Shown piece by piece: positions 1 to 50,639 of a stretch of DNA of 64,000 nt. Source of the DNA: Chaetoderma sp. LZ-2023a. Lineage: Eukaryota; Mollusca; Caudofoveata; Chaetodermatida; Chaetodermatidae. The number at the start of each line of letters is the position of its first letter. The first letter of the stretch is position 1. A model generated the notes under the pieces. That model saw only the letters and a list, made by a program, of their open reading frames with translations. It did not search any database and was not told the origin of the DNA. The position numbers and the translations under genes were made by a program. Where the stretch lies: assembly GCA_034401795.1 (NCBI GenBank), contig CM067373.1, positions 84,909,054 to 84,973,053 of the forward strand. Reading direction: 5' to 3'.

Positions 1-544
1 CTCTGATGATCTATCGGTGTTGCCCATGCATCCTTTCTTGCTGCGGTAGATGTGCATTTGCCTTTAGGATGATGTTTGCCTAGTCAGATGGCCAACTCAA
101 TTTGTGTAGTCTTGTTCACTCGCATTTGATATTTAGGCCAAGATCTTGGATTTTTATTAATGCATGAAATGTTTGTTTAGATATTTGTATTATTCAGACT
201 GCATACAGGCCTTTGTATTGAGTCATTTTAAAGGTTTTGACTCCACAGATTCCTCTTCCATTAATTCAATATGGTCATTTCATTTGCGTTCTGAATTGTG
301 TCAACTTTCTGTATGTTGGGATTTGCAGCCACTGCGTATAAGGTACTTCTCACTAATTGTGTTATTTTCCTGAGACATAGGATGGCCTTATTCTGTCTCC
401 TCCTAAATTTTATTCCAAGGTAGATTGGATATTCATCTTTCCGGAGTGTGTTGCTCTCAAGAATCAATTATGTACAGTTTTTGAATAAAGAGACACTAGC
501 GTAGAGAAGGAGACCCAGAAAGCGATAAACACATTGAACAGGCC
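1..544. other. no gene recognised; AT-rich, probably intergenic or decayed LINE 5' part
   Basis: I see no convincing coding region here. The short open frames are unrelated to any family I know and are crossed by stops. A short stretch near 485-530 (a GAGACACT..GCGTAGAG motif followed by GATAAACACA) recurs in diverged form near 703-748, so this part may already belong to the LINE remnant that follows. Confidence 0.4.
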
Positions 545-2960
545 ATATGTTTATCAGACCATCACAAAGTCATACTGCAATTCTGTCAATACAGTGGACT
601 GATCTTGGAGTAGTCTGCACAGACAAGAACATACTCGGTAGTGATTCCAATTACCGGTTGATAATCTCTGCTTCCACGTCCGCACTTTGTGGTTGCATGA
701 AGAGACACTTGCGTAGAGGAGGTGACTCGGATAGCGATGAACACAGAAAATGAAAACAACATGTAAAGTTAGCAGAAACAGCACATATCCCCAGATACAA
801 GGCACGTGTGGGCAACAAGGGAAAGAAAGTAGTTATCACATCAGAAATTCTTAAATTAATAAAGGCTAAAAATGGAGGTTGGATGAACTATATGAAAACC
901 AGAACAGACAAAGACATGCTTAAATATACACACCTGCAAAACAACTTAAGACACTCACAAGAAATGCTAAACGAGAAAAAGAAAAAGAAATATAGCCAGA
1001 AGTGTAAAAACGAATCCCAAAAAGTTATCATGTCAACCGTACAAGAAAGCTCACCTCCAGAATACCTGAACTTGAGGTTGAAGCAAATGCAGGTACAGTC
1101 CTGAGAGTACAAAATTATATTGACATGGCTAACGTATTAGCAAATGTCTATACTACTGTTTTGATGAAGACACTAATACGCTTTCACACCTTAGTAGGCG
1201 AAATTACACAACTCTGTCTAGTGACACTACCTTCAGCCTCAGCGAAACACATAAAATTATGGAATCAATAAACATTTCCAAATCACCTGGGCATGATGAG
1301 GTACATCCTCACCTAATATATGAATTTAGAGAAGTACTACATAAACCGCTTAACATCATATTCAACAAATCATTTGTCTCAGGATGTGCACCTACCCATT
1401 GGAAACTTGCAAATGTTACACAGATTTTTAAAAAGGGGGATAAAAAGGACCCAGGCAACTACATAGCAATAAGCGTTACAAGTGTAGTTTACAAACTCAT
1501 GGAAAAGCTCATTTGGGATAAGATAGTAAAGCACATAACGTCAAATGTTCTACTCACTAGTAAACAATTTGGGTTTATTTCCAGGTCAACAACACTGCAA
1601 TTATTAAATGTTTTCGACCATTGGACAAAAATATTGGACAACAATAGTGAAATAAAAGTATAGTATTTATGGACCTAGTGAAGGCATTCGATAGGGTCCC
1701 ACATGAATGACTCCTGCTCAAATTGAAGGCATATGGATTTAGTGATACAATGTACTGATGGATAAGGGAATTCTTAAAAAAATCGTAAACAGAGAGTCCG
1801 GATTAATAACAAATTTTCTGCCTGGCAAAATATATCCAGTTGGGTACTACAAGGTAGTGTGATAGGCCCTATCCTGCTTGGTATTTATATAAATGACCTA
1901 CTGGATAATGTCAGTTCTGAAATCTACTTATTTGCAGATGACACAAAGATTTATAAAGAAATTCAAGACAAAACAGACAGTAAAATAATACAGAAGGCTC
2001 TTGACTCCATGAGCAACTGGACTTCTACATGGCTACTAAAATTCCATCCAAACAAATGTAGAGTTCTGGAAATAAAAAGCAAACAAAATGTTTAAAACAA
2101 ATCCTATATCACATAGAGAGGACGGTCTCCCAATAAATACCACTTGAATCTGTTGAGTTTGAAAAAGATCTAGGCATATTTATAGACAGACAACTTAACT
2201 TTCGAAAACATATACGGGAACAGATAAATAAGGCCAACAGGATAATGGGAATAATTCGTACAACCTACACATACTTAGATAATGACAATTTCACCCTGCT
2301 ACAAAGCATTAGTACACCCTCACAATGTGAGCCTCGCATTGAATACGCTAACAGAAACAGCCACCTGCCACTGTATGTACATATACATTGATGAGTAATT
2401 TACCCTCTCATAAGAGGCCTTCCCATTATTTTGGAAGAAGGCGAAGAACAGTGTATGGTGCCCATACAAAGAAAAAGATATTTATACTATCTACAATGTT
2501 CAAAGGAGGGCAACCAGACAGCTTCCATCATTGAGGGGACTGAGCTATTCTGACAGGCTAAAATACTAAATCTCCCAACTCTAAAATATAGACGACACCC
2601 GGGAGATATGATTGAATTATATAAAATCATACACATGTATTACGACACACATCTAACAAAGCATCATTTCACATTAAGCAATTCAATAGCAAGATAATAT
2701 AACATAGCATATAAACTATAGAGAAACATCGCTTTTCACATGATTTCAGAAAACATTACATTACCAGTAGAATAATCGATGCCTGCATGGAATTCACAAT
2801 CTGACCACATTGTAACATAGGAAAATTTAGAGATATTCAATAACACATTGGACACATACTGGGCAAACCAAGAAATAAAATTTAACTATCAAAGCAGCCC
2901 AACTCTATAGCAGCCTAGCATAAAACGGAACATAGAGGCTCTTTAGCCTGCGTTCTACAA
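545..2960 (+). mobile_element. decayed non-LTR retrotransposon (LINE, CR1/L2-like reverse transcriptase)
   Basis: Several frames together spell a degraded LINE pol in the expected order. Near 552-590 there is an endonuclease C-terminal SDHHKVILQF motif. At 850-1040 comes the Lys-rich linker seen between endonuclease and RT (WMNYMKTRTDKDMLKY). At 1259-1663 the RT fingers read SPGHDEVHPHLIYE and later RSTTLQLL. Near 1668-1700 is the A motif (MDLVKAFDRVPHE), near 1858-1900 GPILLGIYINDL, and near 1930 the catalytic FADD box. The C-terminal tail near 2530-2620 resembles GLSYSDRLKYLNLPTLKYRR of CR1/L2/Jockey-type LINEs, in a shifted frame. Stops and frameshifts separate every block, so it is dead. 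Neither end nor a target duplication is resolved. The clade is an inference from tail and RT wording; the LINE identity is secure. Confidence 0.85.
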
Positions 2961-3454
2961 ACCAATCTTATCTTATCTCCTAACAGCAATTAGACCAACC
3001 ACGGCCTCCACAAGTGAACATGCAAACAAATGCACAGTAGGGTGTGACCATGAGTGTAGGCGGCACACCGAAGCTAACGCGGGGAACACACATCTGCATC
3101 ACCGCATTCCCCAAAACAGAGTTAAAGTTTTAAATCTAATATCACTGATATACTGACGGTTTCAAGGAGACTTAATTAAGCGACAATGGCCAAATCATTC
3201 AAGAACAAACTACATAGATCTATTTCAAAGAACAATCTTTTGAATTGAACAGAGCTAGCCATACTATAATAAAAAAACACTAAGGCAATAACAAGCCAAT
3301 GGCTTATGCCTCGTAAAATGATGATGTTGATGATGATTGATGATAATGATGATGACGACGATTATCTGCCCCTGACGGCACTTCAGGAAATTCACGGAAA
3401 CACATTAGAAAATAACAACTACGCAGTTTATTATTGTTTATTCTTGTAGTCAGC
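2961..3454. other. upstream region of the cathepsin F-like gene, with an ATG-rich microsatellite
   Basis: This region lies between the LINE remnant and the signal-peptide exon. It contains a GATGATG/GATGATAATGATGATGACGACG microsatellite at about 3318-3364. No TATA box or other core promoter element could be fixed. The transcription start of the protease gene should lie here, or further upstream if there is a 5' non-coding exon. Confidence 0.4.
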
Positions 3455-43142
<39,688 letters not shown>

Positions 43143-43274
43143 TGAAAAGCCGACGTCACAAGGACCATCCACCATTCATTCACAATACTTATAGCACGCA
43201 AATCTGTTGCTCGCACAATGCGAGTATCCATTGCATCAAAGCTTTATTTGCAAAGACACCAACTTGTCTCTGTG

Positions 43275-43800
43275 AAGCCCCCCCCCCCCCGACTTCCCCA
43301 ACCCCCCCCCCCCCCCCACATAGACAAGGTCCCAACAAACTCTGTCTTCAGCAGACAACGACTGCGCCTCTGATGAGTTATACTGTAAAAAGGCCTCAAA
43401 GACTGGATCACACCTTAAAACAATTATACACCAAAGAGTACCATTTAAAAAAAAATGTGGAAAAAGACAGTCAGCATGGTTTTCCTGTACAAAAATTGGA
43501 AAAAAATCAAATATTCCATGTAAAAAACTTAATATTTTGGATGCAGGTCCTCAAAATATGCTTGTACCGCCAAAAATTTCTGCACCGCCAAACAGCCAAA
43601 AAATATGGCCAGTGTCTGTACCGCCAAAATACACCTGCGCCACCAAAAAGTTGCACGCCCCCCCCCCAAATATATGTTTTGCACTGCCAGGAATTTTCCA
43701 TGCACCACCAAAAAAGTGCACCCCCAAAAAATATTCCTGCACCGCCAAAACATGATGCACCGCCAAAAAATCTGAACCGCCAAACAGCCAAAAGAGGTTG
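43275..43800. repeat. C-rich tracts and a CACCGCCAAAA minisatellite
   Basis: Two C runs (43280-43290, 43302-43317) are followed from about 43560 by a degenerate tandem of ~11-25 bp words (TGCACCGCCAAAAA, TACCGCCAAAATAC, GCACCACCAAAAAAG, GAACCGCCAAACAGCC). Both strands are open over long distances because of the base composition; I do not read this as coding. Confidence 0.75.
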
Positions 43801-43903
43801 GCCTAGCGCTCCCAAAAACCAATGAACTCCACAAAAGGGTACATATATGCCCATATGTGATGTGGGCATATCCGACCCTACTTCCTGTCCGCAGGAGGGA
43901 GAG

Positions 43904-43910
43904 TATAAAA
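43904..43910 (+). promoter_or_regulatory. candidate TATA box
   Basis: GAGTATAAAAGGAG lies 61 bp upstream of the ATG at 43965. It is a textbook TATA context, absent from the rest of this intron. It could belong to a mobile element or virus-derived promoter. Confidence 0.45.
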
Positions 43911-43964
43911 GGAGTCGACTTGCAGATCGCAGATCATTCAGACTTTTTGTCTCACAGAGTGAAC

Positions 43965-44351
43965 ATGCATCAGGCTACTAGAGAAGTCAATCCAATAGAC
44001 TATGTTGTTAGTACCCTTTTAATCATCAATGAGTTCTATGACCACACAGATGCCAGGCCCAGAAAAGGAGGTAGTAGTGCCACTATCTTACCAGCACTAA
44101 CCCTGGACTCTGTAGTAACAGAGCTACTCCTTGCATCGTCCAACATGGACACTAACACCGCCAAGGTCACCCAACAATGGGGTGACCAAGGAAATGTTCA
44201 TAACACCGCCAGTTCATCAGCAGTGGATCCTACACCGTAGAGAGGAGAGCGCGCCACTAAATGGTGCCGCATCGATGAAGCAGTATCACCGGCAACCTTT
44301 ACCCATAGCACCGGCCAAAACCAAAACAGGCTCTAAAACAGTGTTCACCTA
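43965..44351 (+). pseudogene. unidentified ORF with its own TATA box, interrupted by a DIRS element
   Basis: From the ATG at 43965 a 91-codon frame runs to 44240 (MHQATREVNPIDYVVSTLLI ... then SSSAVDPTP). A frame shifted by one base (44131 onward, with HRREESAPLNGAASMKQYHR) continues without stop to the DIRS insertion at 44351. The base composition differs from the surrounding AT-rich intron. I do not recognise the family. The TATA-leader-ORF layout would suit an LTR element or a virus-derived insert, but no second LTR or diagnostic motif is visible. A compatible open stretch resumes after the DIRS element (57547). Confidence 0.4.
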
Positions 44352-44530
44352 TTCTACTTCCAATAATACTTATCAGATGTACTATTATGATAATGTCTAT
44401 TATCTAGTCTAGCTCAAAATAAACAATTAAAACTCCACACTCTCCTGGTCCTGCCCATACGGTGTCCGGGAATTACCATAGCCCCAGGTACCAAGTCAAT
44501 TCCCAATCACAGTCAGATTCGTCTATTTTG
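44352..44530 (+). repeat. left inverted terminal repeat, outer family A copy
   Basis: It runs from TTCTACTTCCAATAATACTT through CTCCTGGTCCTGCCCATACG to CAGTCAGATTCGTCTATTTT. It matches the left repeat of A3 (47831) and, inverted, the right repeat at 57339-57546. Confidence 0.9.
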
Positions 44531-44618
44531 CTGACTTGGAAAGTCACGTTTTCTAAGCTCGTTAAAATTCAATTTTGAACGGAATTCAACATTGTTGGAG
44601 TGTTCTGTTACTGGCATC

Positions 44619-44651
44619 ATGGAAGAGAAAGGGAAATCATCTCAGGGGCAT
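44619..44651 (+). pseudogene. gag: gag leader exon, outer family A copy
   Basis: It encodes MEEKGKSSQGH, with donor CAT|GTTGTATC, phase 0 to the acceptor TGTGTTCTCAG| at 45181. It corresponds to 48100-48132 in A3. Confidence 0.6.
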
Positions 44652-45181
44652 GTTGTATCAATCTAGAATTTATACTTTCGTGCCGTAATGAATGATTGAA
44701 TTTTCCTTAAATTGGCACATTCTTTTAAAATGGTAGCCATTGTTGGAGTTTGTCCGGTACCCTTAACTGTTTAAGCATTATGCGGGTACTCGGTTAATTT
44801 CTCTTGCGACTCGGTTCCTTCCAAGATGGATGCGCTCTTAGCCAAGATGGTGGCGCCCATGAGTTATGTTTGCCTTCGGCTTGGCGTATCTGTGCACTCT
44901 AATTGTGCTGGTCTTTAGTCTTCACTTCATTGATGAAGGTGTTTGTAGCGATCGGTACGTTTTTTCTTGGTTATTTTAACGGTTAGTTAATTACCAAGCT
45001 GTGTTTATTAATTTTCACTCTATGAAAAATTTCAAATATCTCTTGCCTTAAGTCTTGATTATCATTAATTTAAGAGATTGTTAATGTTTCTAAGTAATTT
45101 TAATATAACAATCAAGTCATTGTGCGTTTGCTCGTCATCTATGTCATGTGCAGCATTTTAATTCTTGCTTTGTGTTCTCAG

Positions 45182-46770
45182 AGGGCTAAAGGCGTGGATA
45201 CTTTGTGTACCAAATGCAATCGGTTCATGAAACGGAGACTTGCTGGTCACCACTGCGTAGCTTGCGCGAAGTGCAAGGTGGGAAGTCCGTGCGATGTTTG
45301 TGTGAAGTGGTCATCGGAGTTAGTGGCAGAGTTCGACCGTGATCGGGGTGCGCGACTGGACAGAATCGCGAGGGACAAGGTGGCCAAGGCAGATCAGGCG
45401 TCCAACAGAGGCTTGGAGGGGCGCCTGAATGAGAGAATGGACTCGGCTTTGGGTGTATGGGCGGCCCAGTTTAAAGCCATGTTTGAGTCCCTGCAATCCA
45501 CGATCCCGTCGATGCAGGCTGGTGCAGGACTACCTTTCGGTGGTCCGGTCAGTGCTGCGGAGGGTGTTGCACCTGTACCTCCTGTTGCGTTGGCTCAAGA
45601 GCCGACGGCAGAGGAGGAAGAGTTTTTGCTCATGGAGGATTCCGGCATGCCGGATCTTTCCGCGATGGTTGTACCGGGTGTGGGTGGGGGGGGGGGGATG
45701 AGTCGTCATTCTCCACCGAGGCTGAATGGGTGCAGGTCCTTGAATGGATGTCCGGCCGTCGAGGGTTGGCATCGGATCAAGGATCTCAGCGCGATCCGGC
45801 AATGGAGCGGATGTCAGAGCAAGCGGCTAGTTCTCTGTCCAGTGGCTCTTCGGCCATGCCTGCTCTGCCTTTGGATACATTGACCTCTGACATGTTGGAG
45901 GTGGCAGCATATCGTATGGTCCAGCCAGACTTTACGCTTCCGAAGGCCCCAAAAGGGATTAGGAGTAGGGTCCATTTTCCGGAGCAAGCCTATCATCAGT
46001 ATGCCCGAGTCCCACGGCTTTCCATCGGGGAGAGAGGCACTGAATAGGCCATTGGCTGGCATGGCTAAGGGGCGTTCTCGTCCATTAGTTTCCCAGACTA
46101 ATAAAGATCCTTTCAATGAGTTGACCCTCATTGAGGATGCAGCGAGAGCTGGCATGGCGGCGCTTTCGCATGGCTGTACCGTCCTGCAGGGTATGCTGAC
46201 CTGCGCGGCGGAATCTGGGGTAGTGCCAGAGGCTGCTTCCGGAATTATCCGGGACACCATGCGCCTATCTCAGGATTGCCTGGCCACAGTGATCACGAGA
46301 TCATTGGCTGAGCGACGGAGAATGGTTCTCGATTTTGTAGAACCGGACCTGAAATGAGGGCTGCGTTGTCTTCTGCGCCATTCATAGGTCCAAGCTTGTT
46401 CGGCGGCTCGGCACGGCAAGCCTTATACAAGGTCGCGTCAATGGTTGCGGAACAAGAGGTAGTCGGCAAGTCGTGGAAGTCGACGAAAATGACTCGGCCG
46501 CACCAGTCCTACAAGCAGCACCGACAGGAGCAGCAGAGGCAGCGCCAAAGATCGCCCTTCCATCCTTCTGGCCTTGATACCCATTGGGCATCCGGTTCGC
46601 ACGGTCCTGGTCGTTCTTCCTCATACAAGTCCTCTAATAAGAGGCCGTATGAGGAGGATAGGAATGGTGGCGGATCGGGTGGCGGCGGCCACCGTAAGGA
46701 TAGCTGTGGTGGCGGTTCCGGACCGTCGTTTGACAAGAAACCACGGGGTGGCTGTGGGGGACGGTCCTGA
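45182..46770 (+). pseudogene. gag: gag pseudogene, outer family A copy
   Basis: It keeps the Cys-rich start (CTKCNRFMKRRLAGHHCVAC, then CKVGSPCDVCVKW) and LNERMDSALGVWAAQFKAMF. After LSAMVVPGVG the DNA jumps across a G-run (45688-45699) to the later EAEWVQVLEWM-like part, a deletion of roughly 430 bp relative to A3. Frames change again near 46030 and 46355. The tail keeps FIGPSLFGGSARQALYKVAS and the RG/Gly-rich end. Confidence 0.85.
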
Positions 46771-46789
46771 CGGGTTTCCGGCGGGATCC

Positions 46790-47830
46790 GCTCCGGTATC
46801 ACTGGGAACGAGGGGAGTCGAGGATCTTCACCTAGGCGAATTAATGTCGTCTCGTGCAATATCGATCGCGAATTGTGTGCAGATTCCTTCCGTCGGAGGC
46901 AGACTTCAACTGTTCTCAAACCAGTGAGAACAGGTCGTGCAAGATTGTTTGGTCTGTCAATGGTTAAGAAATGGCTATGAACCGGACTGGCTCATCCGTC
47001 AATCATTAGTTCCGTTAACATCGACTTCAGTGTGGACTCCCGTTCCAAGGGAATCCGATCGTCTAGAGGCCTTTTGCTCAGAAATCGAAAGTCTTCAGCG
47101 GAAGAATGCGATTCACTTAGTCCGCAATCAGTCATCCCCGGGCTTCTATTCGATGATGTTCCTCGTTCCGAAACGCACCGGAGGGTGGAGACCGAATCTC
47201 AATCTCAAACCGTTAAACAAGTTTATTCTGTCACCAAAGTTTCAGATGGAGACTGTAGCGGCAGTGATGTCAGGTTTGAGGAAAGGCATGTGGACAGTGT
47301 CGATAGATCTGAAGGATGCATATTTGCATATTCCAATGTCAATTCCTTTTCAGAAATACCTTCGCTTTGCGTTCCAAGACAATGTTTCGGAATTCAATGC
47401 GCTTCCATTCGGCTTGACCACAGCTCCGAGGGTCTTCACCAAAGTGGTCCTCGCCATTACTTCTTATCTTCGCAGGAGAAACATAGCTGTTCATACTTAC
47501 ATAGACGACTGGCTGCTGAAGGCGGGGGAATCCAGTCAATCTGCGCAACAATCTTCAGGTAGTCCTAGCCTTACTAAAGGATCTAGGATGGATTGTGAAT
47601 CTAGAGAAATCAGAATTGACTCCATCCCAGGAGTTTGTTTATCTTGGAATATTTTTCAATCTCAGGGATGGCGTAGCTTTTCCGGCGGAGAGCAGCGTCA
47701 AGAGCCTGATTGCAGATTTGGAGTCGGTTTCTCTAGGAGCCTATCTGACGGCGCGCCAATTTCTCAGAATACTGGGTTTACTAGTGTCGGGAGAAAGTGG
47801 TTCCTTATGCGGCACTCAGGTGCAGGCCGA
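46790..47830 (+). pseudogene. RT, 5' part, outer family A copy
   Basis: Most of the RT domain is readable: MFLVPKRTGGWRPNLNLKPL, WTVSIDLKDAYLHIPM, LPFGLTTAPRVFTK, and YIDD at 47498-47509. A frameshift follows after LLKAGESSQ, where the thumb continues in another frame (MNLEKSELTPSQEFVYLGIF). It is cut at 47830 by the insertion of A3. Confidence 0.85.
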
Positions 47831-48008
47831 TTCTACTTCGAATAATACTTACCAGATGTACTATTATGATAATGTCTATTATCCAGTCTAGGTCAAAATA
47901 AACAATTAAAACTCCGCACTCTCCTGGTCCTGCCCATACTGTGTCCGGGAATACCATAGCCGCAGGTACCGAGTCCATTCCCAATCACAGTCAGATTCGT
48001 CTATTTTG
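47831..48008 (+). repeat. left inverted terminal repeat of DIRS A3
   Basis: From TTCTACTTCGAATAATACTT to CAGATTCGTCTATTTTGC. Inner ~165 bp pair with the right repeat at 54404-54570; the outer ~14 bp are left-specific. Confidence 0.92.
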
Positions 48009-48099
48009 CGCTTGTTTCAAGTCGCATGTGTTTAGAGTGTCATTTAATTGATAAATTAAGCAGTTTTAGCGCGTGTTTGTGAAAACCATCGCTGGACTA

Positions 48100-48132
48100 A
48101 TGGAGGAACTTGGAAAATCATCACAGGGGCAG
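48100..48132 (+). CDS. gag: gag leader exon of DIRS A3
   Basis: It encodes MEELGKSSQGQ (11 codons) and ends CAG|GTTGTATC. It joins in phase 0 with AAACCGAAGAACCCGG after the acceptor TGTGTTCGCAG| at 48651. The leader is conserved in residue pattern in all three family A copies (MEEKGKSSQG.), while the intron between is less conserved. This fits a coding exon. Confidence 0.65.
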
Positions 48133-48651
48133 GTTGTATCAATCTAGAATTTATACATTCGTGCCATAATGACTGTTTGAAATTTCCTTAAATTGGCACA
48201 TTGCTTTATAATGGTAGCCATTGTTGGAGTCGCTTCTGTACCCGTTAACTTTTAGTTTTAATTCGGGTACTCGGTTAATTTCTCTTGCGACTCGGTTCCT
48301 CTAAGATGGATGCGTCCTTAGCCAAGATGGCGGCGCCCATGTAATATGTCGTTATTGGCTTGGGGTATCCAGGCACTCTGTTATCGCCGATTTTAGCTCT
48401 CGCTTCATTGTCGAGGGTGTTTGTAGTGATCGGCGAGGTTTTCTTGGTTATTTAACGCTAGTTAAAGGCTGAGTTGTGTTTTGTAAAATTTTCACTCAAA
48501 AAAGTTTCAAATATTTCCTGCCTAAGACTTGTTATCATTAATTTAAGAGAAAGTTAATGTGTTTAAGAAATCTTAACTATCAAGTCTATTGTGCGTATTG
48601 CTCGTCATCACTTGTCATGTGCAGCGTTTTAATTCTCCTCTGTGTTCGCAG

Positions 48652-50628
48652 AAACCGAAGAACCCGGACACGTTGTGCCAGAAGTGTAATAGGTTCATGA
48701 AACGCAAGTATCTTGGACATCACTGTGTGGCGTGTGCGAGGTGTAAGGTCGGCAGTCCGTGTGATGTGTGCGCCAAGTGGTCGTCGGCAATGGTGGCTGA
48801 GTTTGACAGGGATCGACGGGCGAGGCTGGAGCGCATAGAGAAGGATAAGACAGTGAAGCGTCAGCAGGCGTCGTTGGTTGGACTGGAAGGTCGGCTGAAT
48901 GAGAGGATGGATTCAGCACTGGGCGTATGGGCGGCCCAGTTCAAGGCCATGTTTGATTCATTACAGTCCACGGGTCCGGTGAGGCAAGCTGGTGCAGGGC
49001 AACCATTAGGTGGTCCGGCTAGTTTTGCTGAGGGCCATGCACCTGACCTTTCTCTGTCCTCGGCTCAAGAGCCGTCGGTAGAGGAAGAAGAATTCCTGTT
49101 GATGGAAGATTCCGGCATGCCGGATCTTTCAATGTCGGCAATGCCGAGTACGTCCCAGGGGTCTCCCTCGGGATTTGTACGGGTTTGCCAGGCGGATGGT
49201 GATGTCGACGTTCCGTCGGGCATTTTTCATCCGTCACTTGTGCAACCGGATATGCCGGCGGGGCCGTGGTTTGCGGTTCCGACGGCTATCCCGACGGCGT
49301 TGGGTGCGGCTCCTATCGGAGTTACCGTGCCAGCCGTGATTGAGGCGGTCGTAGTCCCGGATCCCGTGTTGGAGCCGATGGACTGCGGAGAATCCGTATC
49401 CGACGGTTCGTTGGATACCGGTGCCGCTGGTAGTCGCGCTACGGATGCGCTCTGTCCTGGCAGAGACGTTTATCGTAGCGCTCAGCATGGATCGTCGGTG
49501 GCCCTCTCATCTAAGGGAGAGAGGGAAGATGAAAACGGAAGTTCTTTAATGGACGATTCCGCTTTCTGCGCCGAGGCTGAATGGGTGCAGGTCCTTGGAT
49601 GGATGACCAATCGTCTCGGGTTGGCATCAGATCTAGGATCTCAGCGCGATCCGGCGATGGAGCGGATGTCAGAGCGTGCGGCTAGCGCTCTGTCCAGTGG
49701 CTCTTCGGCCATGCCTACACTCCCCTTGGACTCGCAGACTTCTGACATGTTGGAAGTTGCGGCATATCGTCTGGTTCAGCCAGACTATGCATTGCCCAAG
49801 GCCCCGAAGGGGATAAGGAGTAGGGTCCGTTTTCCGGAGCAGGCCTATCATCAATACGCCAGGGTTCCACGGCTTTCCGTTGCGGAACGTGAGGCGCTGA
49901 ATAGGCCGTTGGCTGGGAAGGCCAAGGGGCGGTCACGTCCCTTGGTTTCCCAGACCAACAAAGACCCGTTTAATGAGCTCACGCTCATTGAGGATGCGGC
50001 TAGGGCAGCCATGGCTGCGCTGTCGCACGGGTGTACCGTCCTGCAGGGTATGCTGGACTGCACGGCGGAAGGCGGACAGGTGCCAGAGGCTGCTCCCGGA
50101 GTTGTTCGGGACACCATGCGCCTGTCTCAGGATTGCCTGGCCAGGGTGATCACAAGAACTTTAGCAGAGCGGCGGAGAATGGTTCTCGATTGTGTGGAAC
50201 CAGGACCGGAAATGAGGGCAGCGTTATCTTCTGCGCCTTTCATTGGTCCAGGCTTGTTCGGCGGCTCGGCACGACAAGCGCTTTCTAAAGTTGCATCGAT
50301 GGTGGCGGAGCAAGAGGTGGTCGGCAAGTCGTGGAAGTCGACCAAGAGGACTCAGCCGCAACAGTCCTACCGTCAACACAGACAGGACCAGCAGAGGCAG
50401 CGTCCTAGATCGCCCTTCCGTCCTTCTGCCCGTGATGCCCATAGGCCATCCGGAGCACAAGGGCCTGGCCGTTCGTCCACATACAAGCCCTCTAGTAAGA
50501 GGCCATATGAGGACGACAGGAAGGGTGGCGGTTCGGGCCGTGGCGGCTACCGTAAGGATAGTCGCGGCGGCGGTTCCGGACCGTCATACCACAAGAAGCC
50601 GCGGGGCGGCCATGGGGCTCGTTCCTGA
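48652..50628 (+). CDS. gag: gag of DIRS A3 (main exon)
   Basis: About 658 codons are open without interruption. The N-terminal block is C-x2-C-x11-H-x-C-x2-C-x2-C-x5-C-x2-C-x2-W (CQKCNRFMKRKYLGHHCVAC onward), the same spacing type as in family B. A charged segment (ARLERIEKDKTVKRQQ) and LNERMDSALGVWAAQFKAMF follow, then an acidic middle (EEEFLLMEDSGMPDL). A conserved helical region has YRLVQPDYALPKAPKGIRSR and FIGPGLFGGSARQALSKVAS. The Gly/Arg-rich tail ends in GGHGARS. The stop is TGA followed by C. An alternative unspliced start at 48589 would add a non-conserved 21-residue lead. Confidence 0.85.
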   Translation, partial: KPKNPDTLCQKCNRFMKRKYLGHHCVACARCKVGSPCDVCAKWSSAMVAEFDRDRRARLERIEKDKTVKRQQASLVGLEGRLNERMDSALGVWAAQFKAMFDSLQSTGPVRQAGAGQPLGGPASFAEGHAPDLSLSSAQEPSVEEEEFLLMEDSGMPDLSMSAMPSTSQGSPSGFVRVCQADGDVDVPSGIFHPSLVQPDMPAGPWFAVPTAIPTALGAAPIGVTVPAVIEAVVVPDPVLEPMDCGESVSDGSLDTGAAGSRATDALCPGRDVYRSAQHGSSVALSSKGEREDENGSSLMDDSAFCAEAEWVQVLGWMTNRLGLASDLGSQRDPAMERMSERAASALSSGSSAMPTLPLDSQTSDMLEVAAYRLVQPDYALPKAPKGIRSRVRFPEQAYHQYARVPRLSVAEREALNRPLAGKAKGRSRPLVSQTNKDPFNELTLIEDAARAAMAALSHGCTVLQGMLDCTAEGGQVPEAAPGVVRDTMRLSQDCLARVITRTLAERRRMVLDCVEPGPEMRAALSSAPFIGPGLFGGSARQALSKVASMVAEQEVVGKSWKSTKRTQPQQSYRQHRQDQQRQRPRSPFRPSARDAHRPSGAQGPGRSSTYKPSSKRPYEDDRKGGGSGRGGYRKDSRGGGSGPSYHKKPRGGHGARS

Positions 50629-50639
50629 CGGGTTTCCGG

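Noticed and set aside
43857-44351. 5' LTR of a specific retrovirus-like family
   Set aside because: Only one putative LTR-like segment with a TATA box is visible; no primer-binding site, no second LTR and no diagnostic protein motif.
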